Source of the DNA: Pleodorina starrii
Lineage: Eukaryota; Chlorophyta; Chlorophyceae; Chlamydomonadales; Volvocaceae
NCBI GenBank assembly: GCA_030267565.1
Contig: BRXU01000016.1
Span: 2,374,501 to 2,438,500 of the forward strand
Reading direction: 5' to 3'
DNA: 64,000 nucleotides
The translations under genes and the position numbers were made by a program. Under the pieces are notes generated by a model. It was not told where the DNA came from. It did not search any database and saw only the letters and a program-made list of their open reading frames with translations. Of this stretch, positions 53,375 to 64,000 are shown in pieces. Each line of letters begins with the position of its first letter. Within the stretch, counting starts at the first letter, position 1.

Positions 53375-55676
53375 TTTGCCGACTGTGAGGTGCACGGGAG
53401 CTACGCCCACAGGACAATCGGAAAGAGAGAGAACACGGTGAGGGCCGGGGCCGCTATACAGCCGCGGCGGCTGCCGTACTTGGGCCTTTTGGCAGCATAA
53501 AAATTATAATTGGACGCTGCATTCACCTTCCAAACTTGTCGTCTCTTCTTTCCCGAAACCCTCACGAAAGATTCGCCCTTTCCTCCAGCTCGCTGACACG
53601 AAACGGAACCTCACAGTCAAAATTGTGCCTCTGCTCTTTAGAACCGCCCTTTGCAGGGATATTTGCAAACTCAGAATAGGCTTTGGGTAAACTCCTTTTG
53701 TCGTGGCGTATAAACGCAGCGGCATGGACTGATACCTGCCTTACCGGTACTTCAATTTGCATGTGGCCTGCTATCAGCGGAGTTCAATGATGTCAGCACA
53801 GTGTGTCTACACAGCAGAGCCCATCAAAGGGCCCTTTGCCAACAATCCCGGCTTTCGTGGCAACGAAGCGTCCTTGGGCAGGACCCTGGCAGCGTTCCAG
53901 CTGGCGTGAAACCCCGGAGGTGCCTGCCTGCCGGACTGCTGTCGCGGCGCGTGCTGGACGCCCCCCGAGCGCAGCTTGTGCACAAGGACGACGGCAGCTG
54001 CGGTTGGGAACAGCGCAGCTTCGACGATGCCGGGCGGCGCTGTAGTCGTCCGGCTTTTTGCTCTTGCCAACAGATTGCCTGCCCATGCCATCCTCCTCTC
54101 GCTGTCTGCCCGATATAAATTTGAACAGGCTGGGGTTGGCGACAGGTCGGTCCCCCCCCGCCCATGCTGGCCGCAAGGGTGGCAATATGATTTCCGTATG
54201 GTCACGTTGGCCGGTAGGTGTGGTGCGTTACTCCGACACCGTAGCAGTCGACGCCGGCAACGGCACCAACTCGATTGTCCGGCTACCCGTGTTCCTCCAA
54301 CGGCCGCGGACGCAGAAGGACAGTTTGACCTGTGACGTCAAGCTTTGCTGCTGCGCACAGTTTCCCGCCGACCCTACCTGTCTTGCGCCACTTCCGTTGC
54401 GCAGCGCATGCACGGCACGAAGGCCGCCAAGCAGCATCGACTCTGGTCTCTTGAAACGGCTGGGGCGATGTTTGCGCTGTACTGAGCGCCGGTGCGTTGT
54501 ATGTCCCCACAAGACACGACACAATGCAGTGATTGTGACAGTGTGCCTCCCGTGATTACAATCAGAAGGCGGCGGCGCCAGTGAGTGCGTTCAGTCAGGC
54601 GATGGCAGTTTCCGTTACGCGAAGGAATTGAGCGCGCATTTAGGAGGTCCAACCGCCAGCGCGGCGTGACGTGACGTCTTGTCCAACTTAGGGTAGCAAC
54701 AGGTCAATTCCTGGACAGGCGTGCAAGAAAATTCCACAAACCCACACACCGTACAGCAGGTGCACACGCAAAACTCCCTCAACACGCCCCCACGCCACGG
54801 TGCAGCATCGTAAGGGTGGATACGACATGCCAGCTTCGGTCAGCCAACGTCGAGACGCTCCCTGAACACCTTCTTCCGGAGTCGCATTTGTAACTGCCGT
54901 CCCGGGCGAAAGCGCCCCGTTCGGCAATGTACGTCAGTGCTGCGACCACGTCAGCGTCGGGTTGGGGGGCGTGCGGCGAGCAGGCTTCAACGTTGATTGC
55001 ATGCCTAGGGTTGGTTGATATACCCGCCCTGCTGCGCACAACTGCCGGCGAGCAGTAGCTCCAATTACGTGCAGGTACGGTAACCCTTCTGAAGCCGTTG
55101 CATGGCTGTGCGAGCGTTCGCGGCGAGCGGGCCTTGGCAGATAAAAGGCTCGGCGGCCGCCTGCACCCACGGCAGCTTTAACCGACACCCTGTCACCGGC
55201 AACTTCAACCGACACCCCGTCGTGCGACGGTACCCGGCCCTGTCAGGCAGCCGGTGGCCGGCCGGCTTGCGCGGCCGCCATTCTCAACTTCGCACCTCGT
55301 CCGGTTTGTAACATCATCACAACGTCACGCTTCAGCTCGGAAGCGCACATCACCCGCTCACAGCTGCCATCACTACCCAGGATCCACTGACGATGGTATT
55401 GCCGCATACCCGTTGGTGCCCTCTTCCCGCCCAACGGCCCTTTGCCCTCGCCCCGGCCACCCACTTGGGACTATCAATCCATGCGGCAGCTGCCAAATTG
55501 TAAGCACCCGACCCAGCCCTGTTCAGCCTTCAGCCCGCAAAACCTGGCCCTATGCCGGATGAGCTTCAGACGGTGGCACCGTTCCCTGCGGCAGCGGTGA
55601 AGGCCCCACCCAGGCCCTTGAGACGCCAAAGACCCCACCCACCGCCACACCAGCTGCTCGGGTCAGGTCGGAGTCC
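53375..55676. other. Intergenic region, no gene recognised
   Basis: About 2.3 kb lies between the RPSA start and the 3' end of the next minus-strand gene. Open frames of up to about 165 codons exist on both strands (for example 54058-54555), but none shows a family motif or a chain of consistent splice sites. It should contain the RPSA promoter near 53375 and the 3' UTR of the membrane-protein gene. A minus-strand TGTAA at 54560-54556 is a distant candidate for the latter. A small duplication of AACTT(C/T)AACCGACACCC lies near 55176-55220. Confidence 0.4.
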
Positions 55677-58600
55677 TCACACATTGGTTGCGCCCTGCGC
55701 CTCCGCCGGCCCGGACGGGTAGGTGGCCTGCTGCTGCATGGTGCCGGTGCCGGGCACGTGGGAGATGTGTGCGCGGCCAAAGTAGCGGTCCAGGTTGCGG
55801 ACGGTGCTGCGTAGGGGGGTGGAGGGAGGGACAGCGGGGACGGGCAGCAGGGTGGGATGGTGCTGTGTGGGGCCCCTTTCCGACTGCTCCTAACTGGGTG
55901 GGGCGGGGTGGGGTGGGGGGTGGGGGTTTGAGGGAAGTACGTATAATGGGCTGCACGGAGACCTGGCCGGTGGGTGTGATGATGATGATTTGATGACGAT
56001 GGGGAGGAGGAGGAGGGTTGAAGAAGGAGAAAGGAGGTCGGCCCACCTCTTGCGGTAATGGTTGCCCAGCATCTGTTGGTAGATGAGGGCCGCCAGCGAG
56101 AACACGGCCGGCGTGATGTAGTTGAAGATGACCTGTGCGAGGAGTGGGTTGGGTTGGGAGGGGGGAAGGGAGGGGGAAATGGGAGTTAGGGCAGGCACAG
56201 ACGCGGCGGGGAGAGCGGGCTGTGGCTTCATCACCACGGTCATGAACACGCCAGGCTCGGCACTTGCTCGGCACCTTATCGACCGCCCAGACATGACGAG
56301 TTGACGGCACACGCACGCATCTGCGCAGACGCTTCGCAAGCCGCTGCACTGCCCCTGAGGTGCAGCCCTCAGCCACTGTTGAGTGCAGTAAATGCGCACG
56401 ATGCTCCCGCCGCATGGTCACTTACGTTGAGCGCGTGCGATCCGGCGTGGTGACCAGTCAGCTGGGGGGCCTGCGCCAGGGTGAAGGGCGCAAGGGGGAA
56501 GGGGCGGGGGTGAGGGCCCGGGGGCAGGGCGTCTTTTGGTGGCTCACTCCTGATGGGTGGGTGGGTTAACATCGTTCAGTAGGAAGGGGGGCGCGGGCGC
56601 AAGGCGGCGGCGTTGGATGACTTCCCCAAAGGTGGAACGCTGTCACAAGGCCGGCTTGTCCCTCGCGATGGTGGAGGGGAGGGAAGGGGATTCGAAGTGA
56701 CTAACGATAGTGGCTATGGACACAAGCCCACAATCCCTCAGGCCTGCAATCCGCAAATCTGAATCCAACCTGCCCCAGGGCGCCTCCTTCCTGGATCTGG
56801 ATCTGGATCTAGATGCGGATTGGGGTCCTCCAGCTCGATCGACACCAAGTCCCCCAAACACCCGCCGCCTCAGCCGATCACGGCACGTGGACAACACCCC
56901 GCCGTCCCCCTTCACCCGCTTCAATCCCCAATCCCTCTCCCCCCCTGGGGCCGCACCCCCGCCCTTCGTGTGTGTAGTGCGTTGCAGTTGTGCTGCAGTT
57001 CGCCCCCCCCCCGGCCCCCTCGCACCAGAGTCAGCAGCATCCAGACGGTGAAGGCGGTGAACCAGCCCAGGGTGGCCACATCGGATGTGCGGCGCCAGGT
57101 GGGGGTGTGGCGCCACAGCAGGGAGCCGCCGCGGTCGAACTTGGGGTAGCGCGCGTAGTGGGCAGTGAATGGGCGGCGCCACATGAGGCTCAGCTGCGGC
57201 GGAGAGGCAGGGCGGCGTGGCAGGATAGCAGCGGGGAGGGCGACGAAGGGAGGGAGGGAGGCGAAGTGGGGTCTCGGAGGCGGGCGAGTAGGGATGTAGA
57301 CGTGGGCAAGGTTGTACAGTTGGGGGTGTCGGAGGGTGGGGGGGCGTGTTGAGGCGGCGGCAGCAGCAGGCTCGAAAGTCCAGGGCGGCAAGGGCCGCCG
57401 GCGGATTGGGTGGGAAGCAGCGATACGGTTACGGGATGTTGAAAGAAACGTGGAGGCTCTTGTAATGTAATGTCGGCCAGCACCTGGTCGCGGCTCTTGG
57501 CTGCACCGCCAAAGGAAGCCGCGCAGCTCCATAACCCATCACGATCCACCGACCCAATGGTCTGGCCACCGGTGACCCATGGGTCAGCCCTCCGACCCAC
57601 CAGGGCTGTGAACGCCAGCGTGATGCCCGTGATGGTGGGGAACCACTTGTTGACCTGGGGGGGGAGAGAGGGGGAAAGGGGAGGGGGGCGGGCGGAGGCG
57701 GAGGGAGGCGATGATGCTGGTGGTGACGGTGGGGTCAGGACGCGCAGAGACACACGAGGACTGGCGGGATCTTACCTGTTTGAGGTTGACGAAGGACAGT
57801 CCCAGCAGGATGGCGAAGAGAGGCACCGAAATGAGCTCCAGCATGGGCCACACCTGTTGGTGGGGCGACAGGCGACAGGCGGCGGGCGGCGGGCGCCGGC
57901 GTGTCAGCGGACGGGTTTCAGTCACAAGGCGTGAAAACAGGCGTTCGAGTGGCCCGGCCGTGTGCACACACCTCCAGCAGGGAAGTCCCCTCCCCCTCGC
58001 TTATCAACGCCGTCTCCGTCCATTCGCTGCAGTATTCTTTTTCTTATCCTCGCCTCGCTCCACCCTCGCTCCTCCCTCGCCTCCTTCCCCTCCTCTTCCG
58101 TCCCCCAGCTTGCCGCGTCCCTGTCGTGGCCGCCCCCTCCCCCCCCCCCACCTTTTTGTAGCGGCTGTCCCAGGCCACGGTGCGCATCACTAGCAGGAAG
58201 GAAGCGCCCGCCACCGCGATAATCAGCCCCACGCGGAAGGCCGCGTCCTGCGGCGCGTCCGCCAGCCGCATGCCGTACAACGTTAGAGAATGGCAAGAGT
58301 ACGGCAACACTTGCAGCAAGAATACGGCACAGCAGGGGCCGCGACTCCACCCCACCTGCAAAGCGAAAGCCATGATAACGGGCACCAGGGCAAGCAGCGT
58401 GTCCCGGGAGGACCAGTCGTCGTACGGATCATGATACTCCTGCGGCGGGTGACACGGGGAGGCGGGGAGGGGGGAAGGGAGCGGGGGGGTGCAGGGCGGC
58501 CCGAGGTTGCTGAGGAGCACTGATACCGGTACCGCGTCGGGGCTCCAAGTGTGTGCAGTCTGATTGGGCAGAGGCGTTGGGCGGTCCACGGGACAAGCGG

Positions 58601-59975
58601 CAGTGATTCAGTGGGCACCTTCGACGAAGGACGAAGGACGACGGAGGATCTGAGTTTCAACTCGGGATGGGATGGGATGGGATGTGCTGATGGCGCAACG
58701 CCGGAGAGCGGCGAACGAGCTGTCCCAAAGCCCACTGTCGGGCGCTGCAACCCGATCCCTGGAGGGGGGCTCATGCGGACCGCTGCTGCCTGGCTGCCTG
58801 GCTGGCTGCCTGGCTGCCTGGTTTGTGCACAAGCGTTCGCCGCACCGGCGCACCCCTCCCTTCCCATCTCTTCCCTTGCCTTGCCTCGCGCTCTCGAGTC
58901 TCCTTCCCCCCTTCCCCCCCAACCTCCCTCCCCTTCCGTGCCTCCAGTCAACCGCACGAATGAGGCCATGAGGGCCGCAGCGACCGCGGCCTGCGGACCC
59001 TACCGCCCAGCACCGCCCCCGCCCCCGCCCCTGCCCCACCCCCCTGCACCGCCGTCCCGCTCACCTCGTTGACGCCCTCAGCGATCCGCTTGCTCTGCTT
59101 CTCGTCCAAACCGCCGGCGCTGCCGCCCGCCGGGGTGCCGCCGGGAAGGCCTGTGGCGGTGGGGGCGGTGGTGCCGCCGGGCGCCTGCGGACGGTCCGCC
59201 AGCCGGGCGGGCGGCCGGGTGGGCGGGTTGAAAGGGCGAGAGCCGAGTGGGTGGGTGGGCAGCATCGTTCTTTGGGGGCAGCTGCGAGCACACAGTTTCG
59301 CTGTACCGCCAGGAAGGGATCCAGCAGCGTCTGGCCCTGGGGCCGCGTAAGGGCAGGCGAGATGGGCGGGCGGGACAGGCGGGCGAAACAGGCGGGCGGG
59401 CGAGACGGGCGGGCTTCAGGCGTGTCGGCCCCCCCCCCCCCGCACGCAGGCACCGGTAACAGCGGCGGTCCAACCTAACGACGCAACTAATTACTACTAC
59501 GGTACGCTTCTCCAGGATTGCGTTAAGGTGGGCAGCTGCAGTCTGGCAGGAGTGCGGCACGGAGCCGTTCGGCTTCCTTCGGCCCGGGGGGCCCACACGG
59601 CAGCGAGATTGCGCCGCTGACGGAGGCGGACCGTTTACGGCCGGTCGGGTCTGGTCGGGTCTGCGTGTGGACTGCATTCCGGTGAGTCAGGCAGGTGCGT
59701 AACGTGGCGCCTTTGGCTGATTGGCCGCCACCATCCGCTGCCCGTTCGGTGCCAGGAGGCGCGCGCGCTCTGCCCGCTGCGCTGTGCCGCGGTGCCCTCC
59801 CTCGCGAGCTGCCTCGGAAGTGGCCGTCAGAGGCGCTGATGACAACAAGGGCGCAGTCGTCGCGCGGTGGGCGGCGGGATGCGGGGCTCTGTGCGGCCGC
59901 CGGAACTGACTGGACGGGTCCCGAGGACGCGATGACTGGATTTACGGGAGCGCTCACCGGCTCGTATGTCGCCAT
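55677..59975 (-). CDS. Multi-pass membrane protein with PFTxxYAR motif, 313 aa, 12 exons
   Basis: Exons 59975-59958, 59336-59307, 59184-59065, 58990-58958, 58439-58356, 58247-58152, 57853-57776, 57654-57601, 57193-57026, 56470-56426, 56132-56047 and 55806-55677 give 942 nt. Ten of the eleven introns are phase 0. The protein opens MATYEPGQTLLDPFLA. Hydrophobic segments lie at about 81-95 (LLALVPVIMAFAL), 100-118 (FRVGLIIAVAGASFLLVM), 131-148 (ELISVPLFAILLGLSFV), 157-172, 206-227 (TLGWFTAFTVWMLLTL) and 243-262 (VIFNYITPAVFSLAALIYQQ). WRRPFTAHYAR, at 176-186, resembles the PFTLQYAR motif of small bacterial integral membrane proteins of unknown function. The tail is short and polar. Function is unknown. 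The two tiny 5' exons are the least certain part. Confidence 0.72.
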
Positions 59976-61465
59976 GTGGTGGTGGACTTTCTTTATCGGG
60001 GCGCGGTCCTCACTACTTTCGGAACGTGGCGATTAAGACCCAACAGGAAAGTGGCGTCTAAGGGAAGAACGGTCCGCGGGCGGAGCCGGTCCGGCCGGTC
60101 TGGGTCAGCGGCAGTCAGCGGTGCCAACGCAGCGTCTGTCTGTGTCAGCGTCAGAGTCAGGGCGCGTCGAAAAGCGTGTGTTTCGGGGGTTGATGGAATG
60201 ACAAGGTAACTTTTGAAGTGGGCTGTTTTAAGGACAAGAGAGAGTTGCGGAAACAATTTGGACGGCGGCGTTGACGCTGCCGGACTTTTGACCTGCCGCA
60301 TGAGTTGACGTCACTCCTGGATCATCGCGACGCCGTGGGAACGTCGTATACCGAAATCCGCAGCTTCGCGGACGTCCGCGCGCCCGCGCCGCCCAGCAGG
60401 GGTGACCACTTGACTCGTGAACGGGATGCTGGGTACCTGGTAACTACATACCGGCACCGCGGCGCTCGTCCTTAGCGGCCTAATGCGCGCTTCCGATTGG
60501 CGGAACAGCAAAAACGGTAACTGCCAACGAAAGGCGCCAACACGGCGGATGCGCATATCAGATCTCTTTGGAATTCGGAGATTTCAAAACCGGAAGTCCC
60601 AGAAACCAGGTGAAACACATTCACGTCCTGTCCTGCAAAGCAAACTCAACTGTAATACTCATGCATCATGCCCTTGCCGACCTGACAACTGCACCGGTAA
60701 CCAGAGTAAAAGAGAACGGTACCAGAGAAAAAGACGGGAAGAGAGACAGACTGAAAGAAAAAACACCTTCTTGGGGGCCGTTTCAAGGGCGCCTCAGGGG
60801 ATTGCCGGCCGCGCGCAACCGCCTCCAAGTTGCTAACCGACCCGTGGGTCTGCCAGCGCGCCGCGTTCACTCAAAAGGGTCCCACACCAGGCGATGCTGG
60901 AAGCAAAACAAGAAGCGACACAGGTTGCGAAAACAGCGCCTGTGCTCTAGCTACCCGTCCCAGCTATAGCTCTTACACCATGATGCAGCAGTAACAGCGG
61001 CGCGTGGCAATCCAACACTTGCGACCTTTGAAGCAGCAATCGGCGGGCCAGTCGCCCAACCCTGCCTTGTCCTTCCTATAAATATTGCAACAAAGAAAAA
61101 AGACACCTTGCGGTCCAAACCTGCCTCGAGACTACAGCACCGGGCTGGAGCGCAGCCTCGCTGTCCAATCCGGATCCGCCGCATCCAAAGCAACCTACCT
61201 ACCGTATCCACACAGTTACACAGCTACCCTGCACTGCTCTGCAAACCTACCCGTACAGTCCCACTCCGGTTGACCTTCAAACAAAATTATGCAACACGCT
61301 GGAACACAGTGCCGGCTTGAGGGTAGCACACCCGAACGCCAAGCACAGCAAAGCAGAGAGAACTCCGCGCCCTCATCCTTTCAAATCTACGACAGGCCAG
61401 CCAGCCAGCCAGCCCGCCAAAGCATGCAAACACCCGCCCTGCCATAAACCCAGTCAGTCACCCGT
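59976..61465. other. Intergenic region, promoter of the membrane-protein gene and 3' UTR of the VPS13-like gene
   Basis: No gene was recognised in these 1.5 kb. The left end should hold the promoter of the PFTxxYAR membrane protein, and the right end the 3' UTR of the VPS13-like gene. The 5' part (59976-60480) is GC-rich, while 60490-61460 is more mixed. Confidence 0.45.
61216..61220 (-). terminator. TGTAA poly(A) signal for the VPS13-like gene (minus strand)
   Basis: Plus-strand TTACA gives TGTAA on the minus strand, about 250 nt after the stop at 61466. A second copy lies further on at 60977-60973. Confidence 0.5.
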
Positions 61466-63665
61466 TTAAAACCCAATCATCCTGCAGCCGCTCGTGTCCC
61501 GCTGGCCGTCGTACCACTGCCGTACCTCCTCCAGCAGCGACACCAGCCGCGCGGCGTCGGCCTCCGTTCCCAGCTCCAGCGTGGTCACACACAGCCACGG
61601 AGAAGGCGGCGGCAGCCGCCTCGCGGTCTCCTCCTCCTCCTCCTCCTCCTGCGCATCCGCCGCCGCCGCCGCCGCTGAGTCCGCTGTCCCATAGCCCCAG
61701 ACCCGACTGCCCCGCTGAAGCGCCGGCGGCGCCGAGAGCGACGCCGCCGCCGCGCCGGCCCCGCCGCTGGACCCCTCACGGCCCCGCTGGGCCGCCGCCG
61801 TCACTGCCGGCGGCGGCGTCGCCGCCTGGCGGTAGCGGAGGTCCAGCAGCGAGCCGCCGCTCTCCGCCGCGGAGCCGCCAAACAGCGCCCCAGTCCAGCC
61901 GCCACCGCCACCGCCGCCGCCTTGCGCTGTGTCGCCGGCAGCGATGCTGCTGCTGCTGCTGCTGCGGCCGCCGCCGCCGCCGATGACGGCCCCCCAGACG
62001 CCGCCGGACGGGGGCTGCGAGTGCACGCGCGTGATGGCAGCGGGGGTGGCGGCCGCCGCGGCCTGCGGATGCTGTTGCAGCCGCAGCAGGCCGTGGGCGT
62101 GAGTTTGAGCGTGCGTGGTGTGGCTGGCGTAGTGCTGCTGCTGCTGGTGGGGGTGGGGGTGGGGGTGGTGCAGCCGAGCGGGCGCGTCCCCAAGCTGCAT
62201 GTGTGCGATGTAAACCACACGACCGCCCCCGCCCCCGCTGTCGCCACCGCCACCGCTGTCGCCCCCGCCACCGCTGTACATGCCGCCGGCGCGGCCGCCG
62301 AAGGCGGATGACGCGGACTCCTGGCCGGCCGTGGCCCCATGGTGTCGAGGCGGTTGCTGCTGTTGCTGCTGGTTGGGCCGCTGGCCGCTGTGTTGCTGCC
62401 GGGCGGTGTGCTGGTGTTGGCAGGTGGTCATGACCAGTCCCTCCAGGGGCACTGTCAGACTGAGAGCCAGGTCGGAGGGGTGCGCGGCGCGCCACTCGGG
62501 CGGCGGCGGCGACTGGCGGGGCGACACCAGCAGCAGGTGGCGCCGGGTGACCACCGCAAAGGTACACTCGGAGATCTGCGGGCGGGGAGGGCGGGAGGGC
62601 GGGAGGGCGGGGGAGGGAGGGCGGGCGAGTCGCTCTTGAGATCACCCCTCGTCCAGTCGTTCCCACCCAGCACCCACCCACCCACCCCCACCTGCACGCC
62701 CCCCACGTAGACCTCCTCCGCGAATGCGCCCCCGCGGACCTCCCTCTGCAACAGCCGGCACATGGCCTCCAGCCAGCAGTAGCGCTGCAGCGGTGCCGCG
62801 GGGTCCACATAGCGAGGGATGCGGGGCCGCACAGGGCCGCCGCTGCGCCAGGGGCCCTGGTGGTGGTGGTGGTGGTGGTGGTGGTGGTGGGGTGATACGG
62901 TGGCCCTCAGGGAGGTGGCCGCCACCTCTACCAACTGAAGAACCGCCATGGAGGGCAGCGCCTGAGGGAGAAGGATGGGGAGGGATGGGAGGGATGAGGG
63001 AGGGATGAGGGAGGGATGAGGGAGGGATGGAAGGCAGCGCCAGCGGCAGTAGGCGCAGCAGTAGTAGGGGCAGCGGTGGGGACAGGTGCAGGGACGGGAG
63101 CAGGGACAGCGCAGCGGCTTGGGCAGGTGGGGATGTGGGAAGGCGGAGAAGGTGGCCGCGGCGATGGCGGGCGGCGGTGGTGGCGGGCGGTGGTGGTGAG
63201 TGGCGATGGTGGCGGTGGGTGGCTGTCTTACGCCGCAGGGGAGTGGTGCGGCCGAGGGAGTGGTGCGCGATCCGGACAACAAGGTGGCTCGCCAGGAGTT
63301 GACCCGCGGTGCGCCCAACTCGCTCGCTCGCCCTCAAGAGCTGTGCCCCCGCCAGCGAGCGTCCATCCGCCCAACCGCCGCTGCAGCACCCGCACGGTCC
63401 GGTCCGGTCCTGATGCCCCTGTCCGCCTCCCCCAAGGCCGCCTGCCGCACCATCTTCTCCGCCCCGCCCCTCACCGCAGAACAAGCTACGGTATTAGTGT
63501 CGCCCCCCGCCCCGCGACCGACTGCCCCCCCGCTCTCCGCCCCCAGTCACTCACCACCGCCCCCAGTCCCCCCATCAGCAGCTCCCGGGCCGTGCCGGTG
63601 GGGCTCAGGCGACTGGCCTGTGTGGCCACACGCTGAAGAATGGCGGCGTAGCCCTCCCAAATGGA
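61466..63665 (-). CDS. VPS13-like lipid-transfer protein, C-terminal part (gene leaves the window)
   Basis: Three exons are supported: 63665-63555, 62961-62692 and 62575-61466, all phase 0. They encode 163 residues of conserved C-terminal sequence plus a long tail. The order follows the VPS13 C-terminus: SIWEGYAAILQRVATQASRL and LLMGGLGAV, continuing into ALPSMAVLQLVEVAATSLRA, match the Gly-rich GxxG...G(A/V)VxKPxxGVLDL block. PRIPRYVDPAAPLQRYCWLE, GGAFAEEVYVGGVQ and CTFAVVTRRHLLLV then match the RPPRxI..LRPY..EA...GxxxxExYVxHV...LLTxRRxLL block that precedes the PH-like end. A roughly 260-residue low-complexity insert (Gln, His, Gly, Ser) interrupts the last domain before LCVTTLELGTEADAARLVSL. 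VPS13 proteins bridge membranes and move bulk lipid. Upstream exons must lie beyond 64000. Confidence 0.68.
62858..62889. repeat. (GGT)n run coding for polyhistidine
   Basis: About ten GGT trinucleotides on the plus strand read CAC on the minus strand. This gives a run of ten histidines in the VPS13-like protein between the helical segment and the PRIPRYVDP block. Confidence 0.85.
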
Positions 63666-64000
63666 CTGAGAGGCAGCAGCAGCAGCAGGTTCGGGAGGGA
63701 GGGGGAGGGAGGGGGTCAGGGAGTGATATGCTCCTTTATATAAGAATGAGTCACTGCGGAGGGAGGGAGGGTGAGGGAGGGAGGGGGGGCGGGGGAGCCC
63801 GAGGGCGGGGGCAGGGGCCAGGTGGGCGGGGGGGTGGGGACAGAGGGCAGGAAAGATGTGGGGAAACGACTGGGCGGGCAGAGGTCGGGTTGGGACCGCT
63901 GGGCGATTAGTCGAATCGCGCCAGGTGCTTTGGTGGTGGTACCGGATCGGATCACACGGCCCCGCGGAGTCTGAGCGCGAGCACCCGCGGTGCGGGAAAG
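63666..64000. other. Right edge: probable intron of the VPS13-like gene
   Basis: G-rich, low-complexity sequence on the plus strand (GGGAGG runs) follows the last exon I could place. I see no exon with VPS13 similarity in it, so it is most simply the start of an intron whose upstream exon lies outside the window. Confidence 0.4.

Noticed and set aside
53801..54555. Several 80-165 codon open frames on both strands
   Set aside because: They overlap one another, have no recognisable motif and cannot be linked by consistent splice sites.
59695..60036. Plus-strand frame with a hydrophobic stretch (YVAMWWWTFFIG)
   Set aside because: Its hydrophobic part is the complement of the first exon and splice donor of the minus-strand membrane-protein gene and its upstream region. 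No other exon supports a plus-strand gene.
63232..63318. Possible extra exon of the VPS13-like gene ending at a GTAAGA donor
   Set aside because: Its frame meets a stop just upstream with no acceptor between, and joining 63555 directly to 62961 already gives the expected VPS13 order.

Overview
The window is nuclear DNA of a green alga, most likely a volvocine (Chlamydomonas/Gonium/Volvox group). Four things point there: GC-rich coding DNA with very many short exons and GT..AG introns; TGTAA poly(A) signals behind several genes; gametolysin-type (M11) metalloproteases joined to Ser-Pro-Pro hydroxyproline-rich rods; and a NACHT/WD40 gene full of Ala, Gly, Pro and Gln runs. I rebuilt eight gene models by chaining exons. 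In each one every splice junction keeps frame and the summed exon length is a multiple of three, except the last gene, which leaves the window.

Layout. 1571-14603 (-): a 12-exon gene for a 2,948-residue STAND protein (NACHT ATPase plus WD40 propeller). 15877-18158 (+): TMEM50-family membrane protein. 20344-26074 (-) and 27836-37689 (+): a head-to-head pair of secreted M11 metalloproteases. One has the usual HELGH zinc motif and the other QELGH. Both end in a Cys/Asp-rich MopE-like motif followed by a polyproline rod. 37690-41100: a repeat zone with a degenerate Copia reverse-transcriptase fragment, an 847-bp fold-back element and a 145-bp tandem duplication. 41141-43219 (-): an LSM10-like Sm protein. 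44071-46443 (+): an unrecognised single-span protein. 46912-50192 (+): a PG-rich (SHIPPO-like) protein, probably axonemal. 50713-53374 (-): ribosomal protein SA (uS2). 55677-59975 (-): a multi-span membrane protein with a PFTxxYAR motif. 61466-63665 (-): the C-terminal end of a VPS13-like lipid-transfer protein that runs off the right edge.

The flanks (1-14.6 kb and 41-64 kb) are dense and mostly housekeeping. The middle (about 14.6-41 kb) is more AT-rich, has large introns with SINE-like and tandem repeats, and holds the two matrix proteases, so it looks like a rapidly evolving lineage-specific island.

The most interesting points are: the large NACHT-WD40 receptor-like gene; the divergent protease pair with an H-to-Q swap in the metal site beside a copper-type motif; and an algal LSM10, which would imply a U7-type histone mRNA 3'-end machinery. 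All assignments come from reading motifs by eye; no database search was possible.
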